Assembly: GCA_900074745.1 (NCBI GenBank)
Contig: LT598469.1
Span: 1,364,001 to 1,428,000 of the forward strand
Reading direction: 5' to 3'
DNA from: Lachancea mirantina
Lineage: Eukaryota > Ascomycota > Saccharomycetes > Saccharomycetales > Saccharomycetaceae
DNA length: 64,000 nucleotides
The notes beneath the pieces are model-generated. The model saw only the letters and a list, made by a program, of their open reading frames with translations. It searched no databases and had not been told where the DNA came from. Below, piece by piece: positions 50,562 to 60,783 of the stretch (position 1 is its first letter; each line of letters begins with the position of its first letter). A program made the translations under genes and the position numbers.

Positions 50562-51183
50562 TTTTGATCCGAATGCGATTAATGTGTGGCTTGTCCTAAC
50601 ATCTTTAGAACTTTTTCTTGATCAAACGGGTCCAAGACTGGTACTTCTTATACCTGACTAGATCTTCATAACAAGGCTTGGATGCATATGGTCTAGACTC
50701 GCAGTGAGCCTCGAAAATCAAAAAAAAACGTTAAATCACCGATTAATGCGGGGATTCTCGAACTGCTTCAAAGTGGAGCGCAACGCCGAGATCCGTATGC
50801 ACGACCGTAAGCCCGGACCTGGATCTCCTGAAGTGAGGGTCCGACTTCAGACTTAGATTCTGGCCGACCGCATTTTTCGCGCTCCGCGAAATCTTGGCTT
50901 TCAACAATGACCTCAAATCCACTCGAACGGCTTAAGCCATCAGCGACAAAAATAATCGGCTACGCGATTTCAGCCACTCCATTGCTTTTATTTTGGAGAT
51001 CATTGCAACACGACAGCTATTCGAGTCTTCTAGACTTCGAAAATTTCCGGAATTAAAATATCTGACGTGGTGGACGCCATAATCGTACAAGTTAACGAAA
51101 AATTAAAAGGTGCAGGATTGAAGCGCTTAACGAACGGTAAAGTCGAGGAAATCGCTTTGCGACAGGAACTGATTACATCAAAG
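50562..51183. other. divergent promoter of the GPI protein and ERG29
   Basis: 622 bp. A frame open from about 51034 runs in phase into ERG29 but has no ATG (it begins VVDAIIVQVNEKLKG at 51067). No tRNA or repeat seen. Confidence 0.4.
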
Positions 51184-51894
51184 ATGAAAGGATTATTGTC
51201 TTGTTACGTGTCTTGGGAAGTCAGCGCTATTGAAATTTTGAGGAGGTATGACTTTTTCGCGACGTACATGACAGATCTGGCCAGCGCTCGAATTACACTG
51301 TTTCTACTAGTTGTTGGTACGCTGGCGTTCATCAATGAACTTTGGATAACAATTGAGATGAGCTTTTTACAGAGGGAAACCTACGGTGAGTTATATCGGG
51401 GTTCCATAGACGAAGCGCTCAGAAGTCATCGAATGGTGCAAAATGATGAATACCACGGAAGGGAATGGTTAGACGAGAGGACCGGTATTGTGATAGAGGA
51501 ATTTGAAACCAGAGAGAAATTTTTCGCCAAACCGGTGCATGTGGCTCATGTATACGTGAATTGTAATGTCAGAAATTCAGAAAATGGTGATATTCTTCTT
51601 TCCGAACCACTTGCTTTCCACATCGAATTCTCGCCTGAAGAATACGAAAAGGAGAAAAGACCAGAATTTGGAAGTAGTCTAATCGTGCTCAGGAAAAAGC
51701 TCTACCACTTTTTTAAAGACTGCGATTTGTACCAGGATCTAAGCAAGCAAAATGAGAAACCGTTTACCGTATCTCAAGGTGTACAAATTTTCAACAGCTT
51801 GGGTGAAGAACTGCCCACTAACATTGACGACATTCAGCTTTGTTTCCTTAAAATACAGACAGGCGATACTATTGAGTGTACCTTTGTTTTGTGA
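51184..51894 (+). CDS. ERG29: Erg29, ER protein of sterol C-4 demethylation
   Basis: Membrane protein needed for methylsterol oxidation; loss in yeast disturbs iron handling and mitochondria. From the ATG at 51184 (MKGLLSCYVSWEVSAIEILR) it has 236 residues, against 237 in S. cerevisiae YMR134W, so this start is preferred over the in-frame but ATG-less extension. A hydrophobic segment ITLFLLVVGTLAFINELWI lies at about residues 38-56; the rest is hydrophilic. It converges with GID8, 34 bp between stops. Confidence 0.9.
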   Translation: MKGLLSCYVSWEVSAIEILRRYDFFATYMTDLASARITLFLLVVGTLAFINELWITIEMSFLQRETYGELYRGSIDEALRSHRMVQNDEYHGREWLDERTGIVIEEFETREKFFAKPVHVAHVYVNCNVRNSENGDILLSEPLAFHIEFSPEEYEKEKRPEFGSSLIVLRKKLYHFFKDCDLYQDLSKQNEKPFTVSQGVQIFNSLGEELPTNIDDIQLCFLKIQTGDTIECTFVL

Positions 51895-51928
51895 GTCATT
51901 CCAAGGGTTTTTGACAGCTCAGATATAA

Positions 51929-53086
51929 CTATATACCCCCCTCGACCCTTGGCACACCGATATCAGCATAATGAAGTTGGTTTTCACAGTAAGCCCACAG
52001 CTTCATCACTTTGATCAACCTGGCCTCGAGGTTATTATCAGTGACAGAGCTTGTTGCGTCCAGCGCTTTTTTTTCTTGATTTTCGAGGAGCATGGTCGTC
52101 TCTCTCCAAGAGTCTCTAATCGATTGCTTGTCTCTAGAATTATCTGACTGCGTGAAATTCCGATCTTCAAGTTTTTTGGCGAAGGCCTCTGATGAAATTG
52201 AATCCTTCGAACGTGCCCTCAAGAGCCCATGATAATTAGCAAAATTTGCTTGCGACGACTTGAAGCCTATAAGGTCTGGGAACTTACCCTCGTTACAGGC
52301 CAGTAAAATGTTGGGACGGATGGCCTCTAAGAGTTTTTTATTGACTAGATTTGCAATTTTCGCACGTAGAGAAAGAAGATACAGGTTCTTCAAGCTTTTG
52401 GGGAGATCTGCAGAGGCTTGCCCCTCGTCAGAAGATGTCAGTTCCATTGGAAATAGAAGTAAAGTCATCACTAGTTCTAATTCCTTCATGTGTCTTTTAT
52501 TAGAGCCCGCTTTCAACGCTAGCTTGTCCTGAGAATACTGAATCAGTTCCAAAATGAACTGGTTGGAAGTCTCTTCTGAAGGCAGCGTTGAAGAAGATCG
52601 ACCTTGATGATGGTTCCGGATCATTTCTATGAGATTGAGCAAAAGAAGCTTGAAATGCAAATCGTCGTTGGCCTCAGCTTTGCCCGGTTCGTCACTGCGC
52701 TGTTCAAGAACTTCGACTCCAAATTTCGTGTTGATTTCATTTATTGCTTCCAGAATTTTACCTTTTTTGATCAGCTGCCGAATGTGCGCCCTTTCACCTA
52801 TTTTGTATACCTTGTTGAACTCCGCTGCGTCCTTATTATTCTTGACGTACCCCAGCTCTCTGGCCATTCGGATACTGGCCTCCTCATAACTCATCACCAC
52901 AAAGTAATTGAGCAATAGAACGGGAATTGAAGGCTCTACACAGAGCCTTTTGCTGGCGGATGCGCCTCCATATCTGTCACGGGTACTGGTCTTAATATCG
53001 AATGGAAGCCCGGAATCCATCACGTAATCTCTCCATTCTTGACGACTGAACGATTTCCGGTGATAATAGGTTCGGTTGCTAGTCAT
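51929..53086 (-). CDS. GID8: Gid8, core subunit of the GID/CTLH ubiquitin ligase
   Basis: Scaffold of the GID E3 ligase that degrades fructose-1,6-bisphosphatase and other gluconeogenic enzymes when glucose returns. 385 residues (455 in S. cerevisiae). LisH motif VLLLNYFVVMSYEEASIRMA at about 55-74, then CTLH (IRQLIKKGKILEAINEINTK, about 101-120) and CRA regions toward the C-terminus. Position matches YMR135C next to ERG29 and GAT2. Confidence 0.94.
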   Translation of the reverse strand: MTSNRTYYHRKSFSRQEWRDYVMDSGLPFDIKTSTRDRYGGASASKRLCVEPSIPVLLLNYFVVMSYEEASIRMARELGYVKNNKDAAEFNKVYKIGERAHIRQLIKKGKILEAINEINTKFGVEVLEQRSDEPGKAEANDDLHFKLLLLNLIEMIRNHHQGRSSSTLPSEETSNQFILELIQYSQDKLALKAGSNKRHMKELELVMTLLLFPMELTSSDEGQASADLPKSLKNLYLLSLRAKIANLVNKKLLEAIRPNILLACNEGKFPDLIGFKSSQANFANYHGLLRARSKDSISSEAFAKKLEDRNFTQSDNSRDKQSIRDSWRETTMLLENQEKKALDATSSVTDNNLEARLIKVMKLWAYCENQLHYADIGVPRVEGGI

Positions 53087-53580
53087 TTTGGTAGTGACAC
53101 AAAAGTCTTAGCAGGTTAGCTCCCAACTAAATATTAGTTGTTCTTGGTCTTCTATGATCCTTTCAAGTGATGAGAACGTTTCCTCCCTAGTTTAGGCTTG
53201 CAAAACTATAGCCTTGTACGAGTGCTCATCTCAGCTGCATCGCTCTATGCGTAATGAGTCGATACTTGAGCCTGCGTTAATAATGATTATCACCATTAAC
53301 GTAACTACTCAACTGGTACTCATCCGTATGTAGCAATTTAATTGTCTTATGATATCATATTTTACGTAGATACAAGGCATCGGGTTACTTATTATTCGCC
53401 ATTGAAATTCAAGTGTGGTGAAACTGACACTCAGTAGTACCTTCCACCTAATCAAGGCTCTAGTGGATAGATATGTACAGGTTCCAATATATACAGATAG
53501 GGGCTTAGAAAATTCGTCGTAGCTTCATGATCTAGGTTGTGCACTTCACGTTGCTCTTACGATACTGCTTTGGCCAAGGG
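53087..53580. other. intergenic between GID8 and GTT1
   Basis: 494 bp of AT-rich DNA holding the GID8 promoter and the GTT1 3' end. No gene seen. Confidence 0.4.
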
Positions 53581-54282
53581 CTAAAATTTACCCCCGTTTG
53601 CCTGAGCCTTTTCTTTAGCGACCTTGTAAGCGGCATCAGAAGTCACTGTGTTCAACCATTTGTCGATGTGCGGATAGTCTTTGGCGTCAGCTGTCTTCCG
53701 CGAAAAAGCCATCTGCAAGGGGAGGCATATCAATATGTCGGCGGCGCTAAGCTTGCCGCCAACCAGGTAGCCCTGATTTTTCGAAAGTTGGCCCTCAAGG
53801 AAATCTAATTGGTTCTTCGTTTCACCGCGAGAATACCTTTCGCTAATCTTATCGGCGACTTTGCCAGTTAGATACGACAAAGGGAACGGAGTGGCATTTC
53901 TTACCATAGACAAGAGGTATTCAATGAAAAAAGGAGGCATCATCGACCCTTCTGCGTAGTGCAAGTAATACTGGATTTCCTCGGCTTTGTCCGGGTCAGC
54001 GTTGTTTAGCGAACCTTTTGGATCAAAATGCTGCAACACGTACTGAAAAATGTACCCCGACTCGGCTAGCACCTTCTTTTTGCCCGTGGCCCTGTCTTCT
54101 ACTTCCACAACTGGCGATCTACCCAAGGGATGTATCTTCTTTAGGCTCTCAGGTGCCCGACGGCCTTCGTCCCTCATATAGGGAATAATTTCGTAGTCGA
54201 GCTTCAAATACTCTAGAAGCCATAAGACTTTGAAGGCTCTGGATTCGTTCAACCAGTGAACTCTAATAATTGGCGAGCTCAT
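53581..54282 (-). CDS. GTT1: glutathione S-transferase Gtt1-like
   Basis: 233 residues from the ATG at 54282 (MSSPIIRVHWLNESRAFKVL); Gtt1 of S. cerevisiae has 234. The open frame extends 14 codons further up, but the inner start fits the family. Thioredoxin-like N-domain with the GSH-binding SRAFKVLWLLEYL and SPVVEVED, and ESGYIFQYV; helical C-domain with LVGGKLSAADILICLPL (N-capping motif). Expected to conjugate glutathione to electrophiles. Yeast Gtt1 is ER-associated; no clear membrane helix is seen here. Confidence 0.9.
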   Translation of the reverse strand: MSSPIIRVHWLNESRAFKVLWLLEYLKLDYEIIPYMRDEGRRAPESLKKIHPLGRSPVVEVEDRATGKKKVLAESGYIFQYVLQHFDPKGSLNNADPDKAEEIQYYLHYAEGSMMPPFFIEYLLSMVRNATPFPLSYLTGKVADKISERYSRGETKNQLDFLEGQLSKNQGYLVGGKLSAADILICLPLQMAFSRKTADAKDYPHIDKWLNTVTSDAAYKVAKEKAQANGGKF

Positions 54283-56101
54283 GGGTAATCCTGAAATATG
54301 GTAATCTAGGTTTAGAAAGTACAATCACTTTGATTTCATGGCTAAGAACCCTTAGACCCTTGAATATTTGGTGCTTTTTATACTTCTAGGAGAGGCTGAT
54401 TCTTGATTTATAATCTATAGCAATTCTAAACTCAGGATATTTCAATCACTATAGCCGACAACGTCCGTTTCTGGTGCCCATCATGTCAGTAATTACAAAG
54501 CTTTGCAGTGATTGTTAGTGCTTTCACAATGCTCTCAGCCGCCGTAAGAGTTTCTCACGATACAATGAGATAATGCATTATAAACACCTCATCATTGACT
54601 TTCTATGATTTGGACGCTCAGAATTGCCTTGGGAAATAGCAAAGCTCGCTATCGGATGCTCAGATACAGGTAATCTGCCAAGAGTCTGGCTGGACCCCCA
54701 GATTTGTTCAAAGGTTCGTTCAAAGAGTACTACATGGTATCCCCGGATTTTGCAAAACTGTCATTAATTTTGCAAAGGGTCAGACAATACGTAAAGCAAG
54801 TTGTCTTCTTAGGTTCAAAGAAGTTTCGACACCTGCAGTTACCGTTACCGTTGAGTTTAATATTCTGGTTTGCTGCCGTCCCTGTAAGAGGGGCGCCGTG
54901 CAATTTTCAAAGATTCTTTTTGACCTCGGTATATGCTTGTTTAACATGGAGAAGACAACTAAAATCAATGCAAAAAAGAACGCTTGACGAACGACATCTG
55001 CACGGCATCAATGTACTTGTTATTAATACTTTTGCATATAATTTTTTAGCAAATAAACACACACGGCACTTTTTCGAACTCATACTATGATTCCAGGCAG
55101 AACTCTGTCGCCTAACATTTTAGTCGACGACTTGAAAAACAGATCAGCTAGTGCAAGCTGAAGAGGGATATTTGATGCAGTTTATCCCCTTGGCAAAAGG
55201 ACTTGAAATCCTAAAAAAATTGAAAGCCGGCAACCCAAGAGAACACCTTCATTGCCCCCGCGTCAGCCAAAATCGCGAATCACACTGACGCCCGTGCGTA
55301 AGAAGAACTTTCAAGCTACTGGATGAAAGAAAAATTGTAGTTTTGACAATGGCTAGCGCTGTGGGCAGCAGGATCTTTGGAGAGCAAATTCCCTAATTAG
55401 CTGGGCAAGTCGAGACCACCCCAATATCGCTTAGACTCTAGTCATTTGGCGTCGACATTGATAGTTTCACCAACCCGCCAGCACCGTCACGTGAGGTATG
55501 GTGATATGAGTGACATGTGCCCCATGCTGCCCGATGCGGCTGAATGTGTAAGTAAGCTTGTAGTGTCGGCGGTGAAGTCAATCTCTGCGTGAATTGATAT
55601 GAACGGAGTTCTCCTGCTATCAATGAAGTCCGGTAGTAAACAAAATTTCGCTTAATAATCCGAGTTCTTTTCTGTACCTTTGGCTTACTGGTCGTGTTGC
55701 AAAAGACAAGTCCAGAATGAACCTAAGCTTACCATCAGATTTGCTTTTTACACGATACAATGCAAAAATCATACTGAGTTTTGCCTGAGCTCTCACTGGA
55801 AGCCTGCATGCTCTTTACAGAAGTCACAGGAGTCTATCGTAGAAGCGTAGAATTACAGAGAGGACAACAGTAGCGACGAACAACATAGCTTAATCAGGGA
55901 GATACTTCCTCGGAGGTAGCCCTGTCTTGCCTTTTGGCAATAGCGCTTGAATTTGGGTAGTTAGATGCCGGAGGGAATAAACCCCTCAGGACCTAAGGTC
56001 GATTCGCCTTTCTCTGGTATATTAACCACCAAATTCCTGGACGGTCGCTCAATTCAAATAGTATAAGCTGCTGATCTTTGAACAGCTCTTTATTCATAGA
56101 A
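54283..56101. other. 1.8-kb divergent region between GTT1 and GAT2
   Basis: No ATG-started gene supported: the longest frame (54704-55090) starts at TTG and looks like chance. A pyrimidine/purine mix without repeats. CACGTGA lies at about 55488-55494. The region is much longer than the equivalent yeast spacer and may hold extended GAT2 control sequences. Confidence 0.4.
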
Positions 56102-57640
56102 ATGAGTATTGCCGCGAATGCTCCAGTGGCCGTCTCCCATCAGCACCCAGCTGCCCTATTCCAGCGAAACGCGTCCTCAGGTTCGAGTAGTAGCTTGAAT
56201 TCAGCAGCAGGTGTACAGGCACATGAGGGTGTCCCCCAACCTCTTCACCCAGCAGTTATTCACCAATGTCTTCCCTCAATCGACACCTTTAGCCTGCCTC
56301 CGCCACATACGCAGTCGCGTGGGCCACCTGCTTTGACAAATCTCACTCGTATAAGTCCTAAATCTTCTAATTTGAGAAAGGATTTTGACGAACACGATAC
56401 TCTAAGACCTGGCAAAACGGATTCCGGCGCTAAGGCTCCAGATAAGCCAACAACCCATCCACTTGACACACCAGCAGGTACTTGCAGTGCCCAGACCTTG
56501 GGAGTGGAGTCCTTTAATGGTCCCGCTCTAAGGCAGAGAGACTCTAAAATGATATCACAATTGGAGCCTGTTGGAACCACCCCAAACATCCCAACTCTTC
56601 AAAACAGAAGGAGACATTCTTTCGAGCCTTCTGCTGGGTTTATGATGGGCAAAGTTATAATTCCCAGGGAGCGATCTCATGAAAGTGACTCGTCTTGGAT
56701 CTTTCAGAGTAAAGTGGCGTCCTTGATCGATCTTAAGGAGCATTTGCTGGACGAAGTGAAAGAGTGGGAGACGTCTAGTCGAACTCGGTTTGCAAGCGAA
56801 AAGGAAATCTTTGAATTTTTGGATGGGGTTCCCCTGATGGCTCTCCAAGAGCTGTCAAAAAAGTCGGAGCAGCTAGTGAAGCTGACAGATGATATTCTCA
56901 GTATTAAGCGCGAAAGAGAATTATTCAGAAAGGATACAAAACTGCCTGCTGGTGATTCCTCTCAAACGGAGAGCGGCTCTTATGCTCCTCATCATCCCTC
57001 TCCATTGGATACCACAGCACAATCCCCCATCAGATCCTCGAACTTTGTAATTCGAAAGAACTACGTCTTCTCCTCAAAACCGCAGTTACCACCATTGTTG
57101 TTTAAGGAAACGCCCAGAAGACTTGATAGCATAGTCGAACAAAATCCACCTAGAGGCACATTTAGTGTGAATCTAAAGCCACCCATGGCGAAGGATACCG
57201 AAAAGACGAAACATGATTCGAAATATCCAACCAATTTTGTGGCGCCGCCACGTCCTGTAAGCCTTGACCATGCTAGTTCGATTGATTCCCGTCCTCTTGG
57301 TGCGGCCAAAATTGAGAAACATTCGAAGATGCGCAATTCATTGCCTAACGCTGGCACTTTCAATTCCGGTTTCGGTTCTAAGAACATGTCATTGAATGAA
57401 ACAGGCTGCAACCACTGCTCGAGGAAAGACACACCTGAGTGGAGACGGGGGCCTTACGGAAACAGGACGGTCTGCAATGCCTGCGGACTATTTTATGGGA
57501 AACTTGTGAAAAGATTTGGTCATCAAAGAGCAAACATTTTCATGCATTATAGAAAGAACACCCAACCAGCCGATCGAAGAGTTCCGGCGACGTTCCATAT
57601 ACCAGATCCCTTTTTGAGTCAAGCGCTGACCTTGGAGTAG
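56102..57640 (+). CDS. GAT2: GATA zinc-finger transcription factor Gat2
   Basis: 512 residues (560 in S. cerevisiae YMR136W), taking the first ATG at 56102. A single C-terminal GATA finger: C-N-H-C, 18 residues, C-N-A-C (about residues 440-465), followed by the basic tail LFYGKLVKRFGHQRANIFMH. The rest is Ser/Pro/Asn-rich with a short coiled stretch (IDLKEHLLDEVKEWETSSRT, about 211-230). DNA-binding repressor or activator of the GATA class; regulatory targets not evident. Neighbours GID8 and PSO2 match S. cerevisiae. Confidence 0.93.
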   Translation: MSIAANAPVAVSHQHPAALFQRNASSGSSSSLNSAAGVQAHEGVPQPLHPAVIHQCLPSIDTFSLPPPHTQSRGPPALTNLTRISPKSSNLRKDFDEHDTLRPGKTDSGAKAPDKPTTHPLDTPAGTCSAQTLGVESFNGPALRQRDSKMISQLEPVGTTPNIPTLQNRRRHSFEPSAGFMMGKVIIPRERSHESDSSWIFQSKVASLIDLKEHLLDEVKEWETSSRTRFASEKEIFEFLDGVPLMALQELSKKSEQLVKLTDDILSIKRERELFRKDTKLPAGDSSQTESGSYAPHHPSPLDTTAQSPIRSSNFVIRKNYVFSSKPQLPPLLFKETPRRLDSIVEQNPPRGTFSVNLKPPMAKDTEKTKHDSKYPTNFVAPPRPVSLDHASSIDSRPLGAAKIEKHSKMRNSLPNAGTFNSGFGSKNMSLNETGCNHCSRKDTPEWRRGPYGNRTVCNACGLFYGKLVKRFGHQRANIFMHYRKNTQPADRRVPATFHIPDPFLSQALTLE

Positions 57641-57690
57641 TGTCGAAGTTACGTGCCGACGAAAATTCATATTCACAATGTTCAGGTGTT

Positions 57691-59505
57691 TTAAAGAGTG
57701 ATTTGTTCCTGGGCTCTTTTCCATGCCAAAAACCACTGTTTCATTTGGCTGACCATATATGGGTCATGAAGGTTCACTGTCGGTATAATTTCTTGCCAGG
57801 TCATTTTGACACAGAAGTTCGACAAATCTTTGAAGCTACTGTGTTCGGAGTAGGGAACCCTGAAAACCTGAAAGCGAGATGATCTGTTGTATTGGCGGAA
57901 AAGAGTCCCCTCGTTCATGGTATCTATCTCTTCATAATTCAGTAGCCATTTCGTGTGCTCAATTTTTTCTTCTAATGTCTCGTAAAGACGAGCAAACTTG
58001 CCCCCGTTCTTGAAGGTCCAACCTGTTGGGTAAAAGGCAACCATGTCTTCATAAAGGTGTGAAATGGGCTTAAAATATCGTTGCATTCCCTCTTTAGATG
58101 ATAGCGTGCGCAATGGGACAATATGCACGCAAGATTTAGTGACATCATGAGTTATCAGATGGGTCGGAAACGTTTCTTCGTAAGTCTGAATAATTCTATG
58201 CTTCGGGGTATTCTTTGGTAAGAAGATTTTGGTACCCAGCCGTTCGGCTAGAGCAACCGCCACTTTCTCTTTTCCAATCGTGTAGGTTCCAACGAGAAAA
58301 ACATAGCGATAGCGATGACAGCGTGTCAAAGGATTGGCGATAAAAGATAATATCGAAGTCTGACGATCTTTGAAAAGCTTCTGCATTCCAATGGTATTGA
58401 TTTGTTCCGCAAACCGTGAAGTTACATCCAAAACCGACTTTTGCATAGGGAAATGGAAAGAAGGGTACATGTAGGTGGTGTCCAAGTAGACCCTATGAAT
58501 CACGGCATTTTGGGTGAACTCGTTTATGCTATTAATGAGTTCGTCATTACTTCTGAAGTCTCCCGTATGCAAAACTCGCTCGATCACGACACCTGCGCTA
58601 TCGAATTCTTGGAATAGGAAAACCACAGCGCCTGGACAATGGTTGGCGTCGAAGCAAGTCACAGTAACGCGATCGGATATGTTAACTGTTTTCCCAATCT
58701 CCAGGATGACAAGTCGCTCACGTGACAACCGAAGCTTGTATACCAGTAGTTCTGCAGTTATTTTGGAACAGTATACTGTTCCCTGACACCAAGATTTCTT
58801 AAGTCCAATGTAGTGATCCGCGTGGAAATGTGAAAGAAAATATTGGGTAACGGACGGGTCGTTTGCATAGTTGAAGCCGTCGACGACAATGCTATAGCAG
58901 CTAAAATGAATTTTCTTGACGTCTGGGAGCGGCGGTAACGGCTTTTTCGATCGTCTCGTATCCAATTTGTCCGTTCCGGCACAACTGTCGCAGTGTTGGT
59001 CCCTTATGTGCAGTTCCATATGCGTTAACACAAGACCGCAAAGCGGGCATAAGATTTCCTGGTGTTCTACCTTAGCTGCGAGAGTTTCAGACACCAAAGT
59101 TTGTTTCGAAGCCGTGACGTCCACGAAGACGCTTTTCTGCTCGATGACCACCACATCTGGGTCGGGTATTGACTCTTCATTGGTTACGGCTTTCGTCGTG
59201 AAAACGTCACTCGAACTTCCGGCAACGCCTGCCGTATCTGCTATTTCCTCTGGGTCGATCTTCGTACGGTAGTTTGCGTTGGGACGTTGCTTTAAAGTCT
59301 CTTGATGCTCCGCCGGAGAGCACGGCGTCGTCACCGGTGTCACCTCAACTTTTACATCTCCGGGGCAGTTCTCAGTCCCGTCATTCTCGTCATCGTCGCT
59401 GTCCAGACTTATCACTATGGGACGAAGACGGCTGTCAGGGAGAGCCCTTTTTGTCTGAGAAAGGTCAAAATCGCTTAGTTTTCGCTGTCTCTTCTTGTCA
59501 TTCAT
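57691..59505 (-). CDS. PSO2: Pso2/Snm1 nuclease for DNA interstrand-crosslink repair
   Basis: Metallo-beta-lactamase/beta-CASP 5' exonuclease acting on crosslinks in the nucleus. 604 residues (661 in S. cerevisiae). N-terminal UBZ4-type zinc finger CPLCGLVLTHMELHIRDQHC (about 152-171). Catalytic HxHADH motif SHFHADHYIGL (about 225-235) and DANHCPGA (about 283-290); LHTGDFRS (about 310-317) continues the metal site. The beta-CASP part ends in VPYSEHSSF. N-terminal KKRQRK could be nuclear targeting. It converges with GAT2 and matches YMR137C. Confidence 0.95.
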   Translation of the reverse strand: MNDKKRQRKLSDFDLSQTKRALPDSRLRPIVISLDSDDDENDGTENCPGDVKVEVTPVTTPCSPAEHQETLKQRPNANYRTKIDPEEIADTAGVAGSSSDVFTTKAVTNEESIPDPDVVVIEQKSVFVDVTASKQTLVSETLAAKVEHQEILCPLCGLVLTHMELHIRDQHCDSCAGTDKLDTRRSKKPLPPLPDVKKIHFSCYSIVVDGFNYANDPSVTQYFLSHFHADHYIGLKKSWCQGTVYCSKITAELLVYKLRLSRERLVILEIGKTVNISDRVTVTCFDANHCPGAVVFLFQEFDSAGVVIERVLHTGDFRSNDELINSINEFTQNAVIHRVYLDTTYMYPSFHFPMQKSVLDVTSRFAEQINTIGMQKLFKDRQTSILSFIANPLTRCHRYRYVFLVGTYTIGKEKVAVALAERLGTKIFLPKNTPKHRIIQTYEETFPTHLITHDVTKSCVHIVPLRTLSSKEGMQRYFKPISHLYEDMVAFYPTGWTFKNGGKFARLYETLEEKIEHTKWLLNYEEIDTMNEGTLFRQYNRSSRFQVFRVPYSEHSSFKDLSNFCVKMTWQEIIPTVNLHDPYMVSQMKQWFLAWKRAQEQITL

Positions 59506-59738
59506 AAGCTTCGAAAAGAACGAAAATACTTCCTAGCCGTCAAAGGCTTCTGAAAACGAAGCTTATGATTGCTCGAGTGCTGCGGTGTCACTGTCGCTCC
59601 TGGATAGTCTCACGCTCTTCTTCGGCATTCTGTCTTTCGAGTTGCCAGTATAATTGGATATTTAATTTTCAAGGTACTCGGCATCGGGCCCTTGGCTCAC
59701 TAGCGTAAAACAAAGCCAATTACACGCAGAAGAACATC

Positions 59739-60353
59739 ATGGGCCTGCTGACGATCATCAGGAAGCAAAAAATCAGGGACAAAGAAGTGCGATGTCTTGT
59801 TTTGGGGCTGGACAATGCAGGCAAAAGCAGCGTGGTCGATTGGGTCCTGTGGTCATGCACGGGCAAAATACGAAGCGAGGTCACACCAACTATTGGGTTC
59901 CGTATCCACACCGTCCCCTTCGCTGCGCGAAACGTACAATTGTGGGATATTGGTGGCCAGTCGACGCTGCGGCCTTACTGGGATAACTATTTCGACAAGA
60001 CCGACGTTTTGCTGTGGGTCATCGACGCAACGGCGCCCCGAAGAGTCGACGAGTCCATCGCAGAGCTCACAAATCTGCTCAGAGATCGTGACAGAATCGG
60101 CTACAATTGTCGGATCATTGTCCTCTTGAACAAGGTGGATTTGGTATCCGACGCGGCGGACCTCGCAGCGAGCCTGGAACAGCAGCTGCAAGACATGCTG
60201 CGGCTTAGCAACATTCCTCTATCGATGCGCCCAACTAGTACCGTCACGGGACAGGGCCTCGAGGGCCTGATGCCCGAGGTAGTGGCCGATGCGCTGGCGG
60301 TCCCAGAGCCACGTGATCATCACGCAACCACTGCAACTGCCTCTTCCACATAA
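59739..60353 (+). CDS. CIN4: Arl2-type small GTPase Cin4
   Basis: Regulates tubulin folding with Cin1 and Cin2. 204 residues (191 in S. cerevisiae YMR138W); the extra residues are a C-terminal tail ending [12 protein letters not shown]-terminal Gly2 (MGLLTIIRK) fits myristoylation or the Arf-type amphipathic helix. P-loop GLDNAGKSS (23-31), switch I threonine in TPTIGF, WDIGGQ (G3), NKVD (G4). Compared with other Arls it has extra residues ([18 protein letters not shown]) between P-loop and switch I. The gene is clearly more GC-rich than its left neighbours. Confidence 0.93.
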   Translation: MGLLTIIRKQKIRDKEVRCLVLGLDNAGKSSVVDWVLWSCTGKIRSEVTPTIGFRIHTVPFAARNVQLWDIGGQSTLRPYWDNYFDKTDVLLWVIDATAPRRVDESIAELTNLLRDRDRIGYNCRIIVLLNKVDLVSDAADLAASLEQQLQDMLRLSNIPLSMRPTSTVTGQGLEGLMPEVVADALAVPEPRDHHATTATASST

Positions 60354-60783
60354 CAGTCGGGTTGGCCTGTCATGGGCGTTGCCTGCACATAGGCATTCCA
60401 CCTCCCGGACCCATACCCGAACCCATACCCGGACCTTGACCCAAACATACACCCAGACCCACACGCACCGTCTCTCCAACGCCTGCCCCTCCTGTGACTG
60501 CCCGCGTGGCTGCCGCCAGGAACCGCGCTCGCTCTCCTTTGGCCCGTCCATGACTCACCCATACACCACTTCCACGACCCCCAACTCCCGCACGCCGTAC
60601 ACGCGTACAAACCTGCACTATAAAGACGACCTTGTCCGGGAAAGAGCCATCGCGCGAGAAGTGGCGTTCAGGCACTCCAACCGAGAGAAAGAGTACTTAA
60701 AGGAGCCCCGCGAGCAGAACTTCAGTCTCTTACAAGTCTTCTTACCACATCACTTCCAAAGACCCCACCACTCTGCATACACC
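60354..60783. other. GC-rich MDH3 upstream region with C-rich repeats
   Basis: Contains an imperfect repeat of CCCATACCCGAA (about 60410-60462), whose ACCCATACCC words look like Rap1 sites, followed by GC-rich DNA and a pyrimidine-rich leader. An open frame runs through it into MDH3 but has no suitable homology, so it is treated as non-coding. Confidence 0.45.

Noticed and set aside
50700-50800. Possible tRNA (GTTCGAGAATCCCC-like word on the minus strand)
   Set aside because: No acceptor or D-arm pairing, and no terminator in place.
54704-55090. 128-codon frame between GTT1 and GAT2
   Set aside because: Starts at TTG, has no ATG near its start and no recognisable composition or motif.
60289-60783. 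N-terminal extension of the MDH frame overlapping CIN4
   Set aside because: Low-complexity Thr/His/Arg sequence from C-rich repeats; the Rossmann fold starts exactly at the ATG at 60784.
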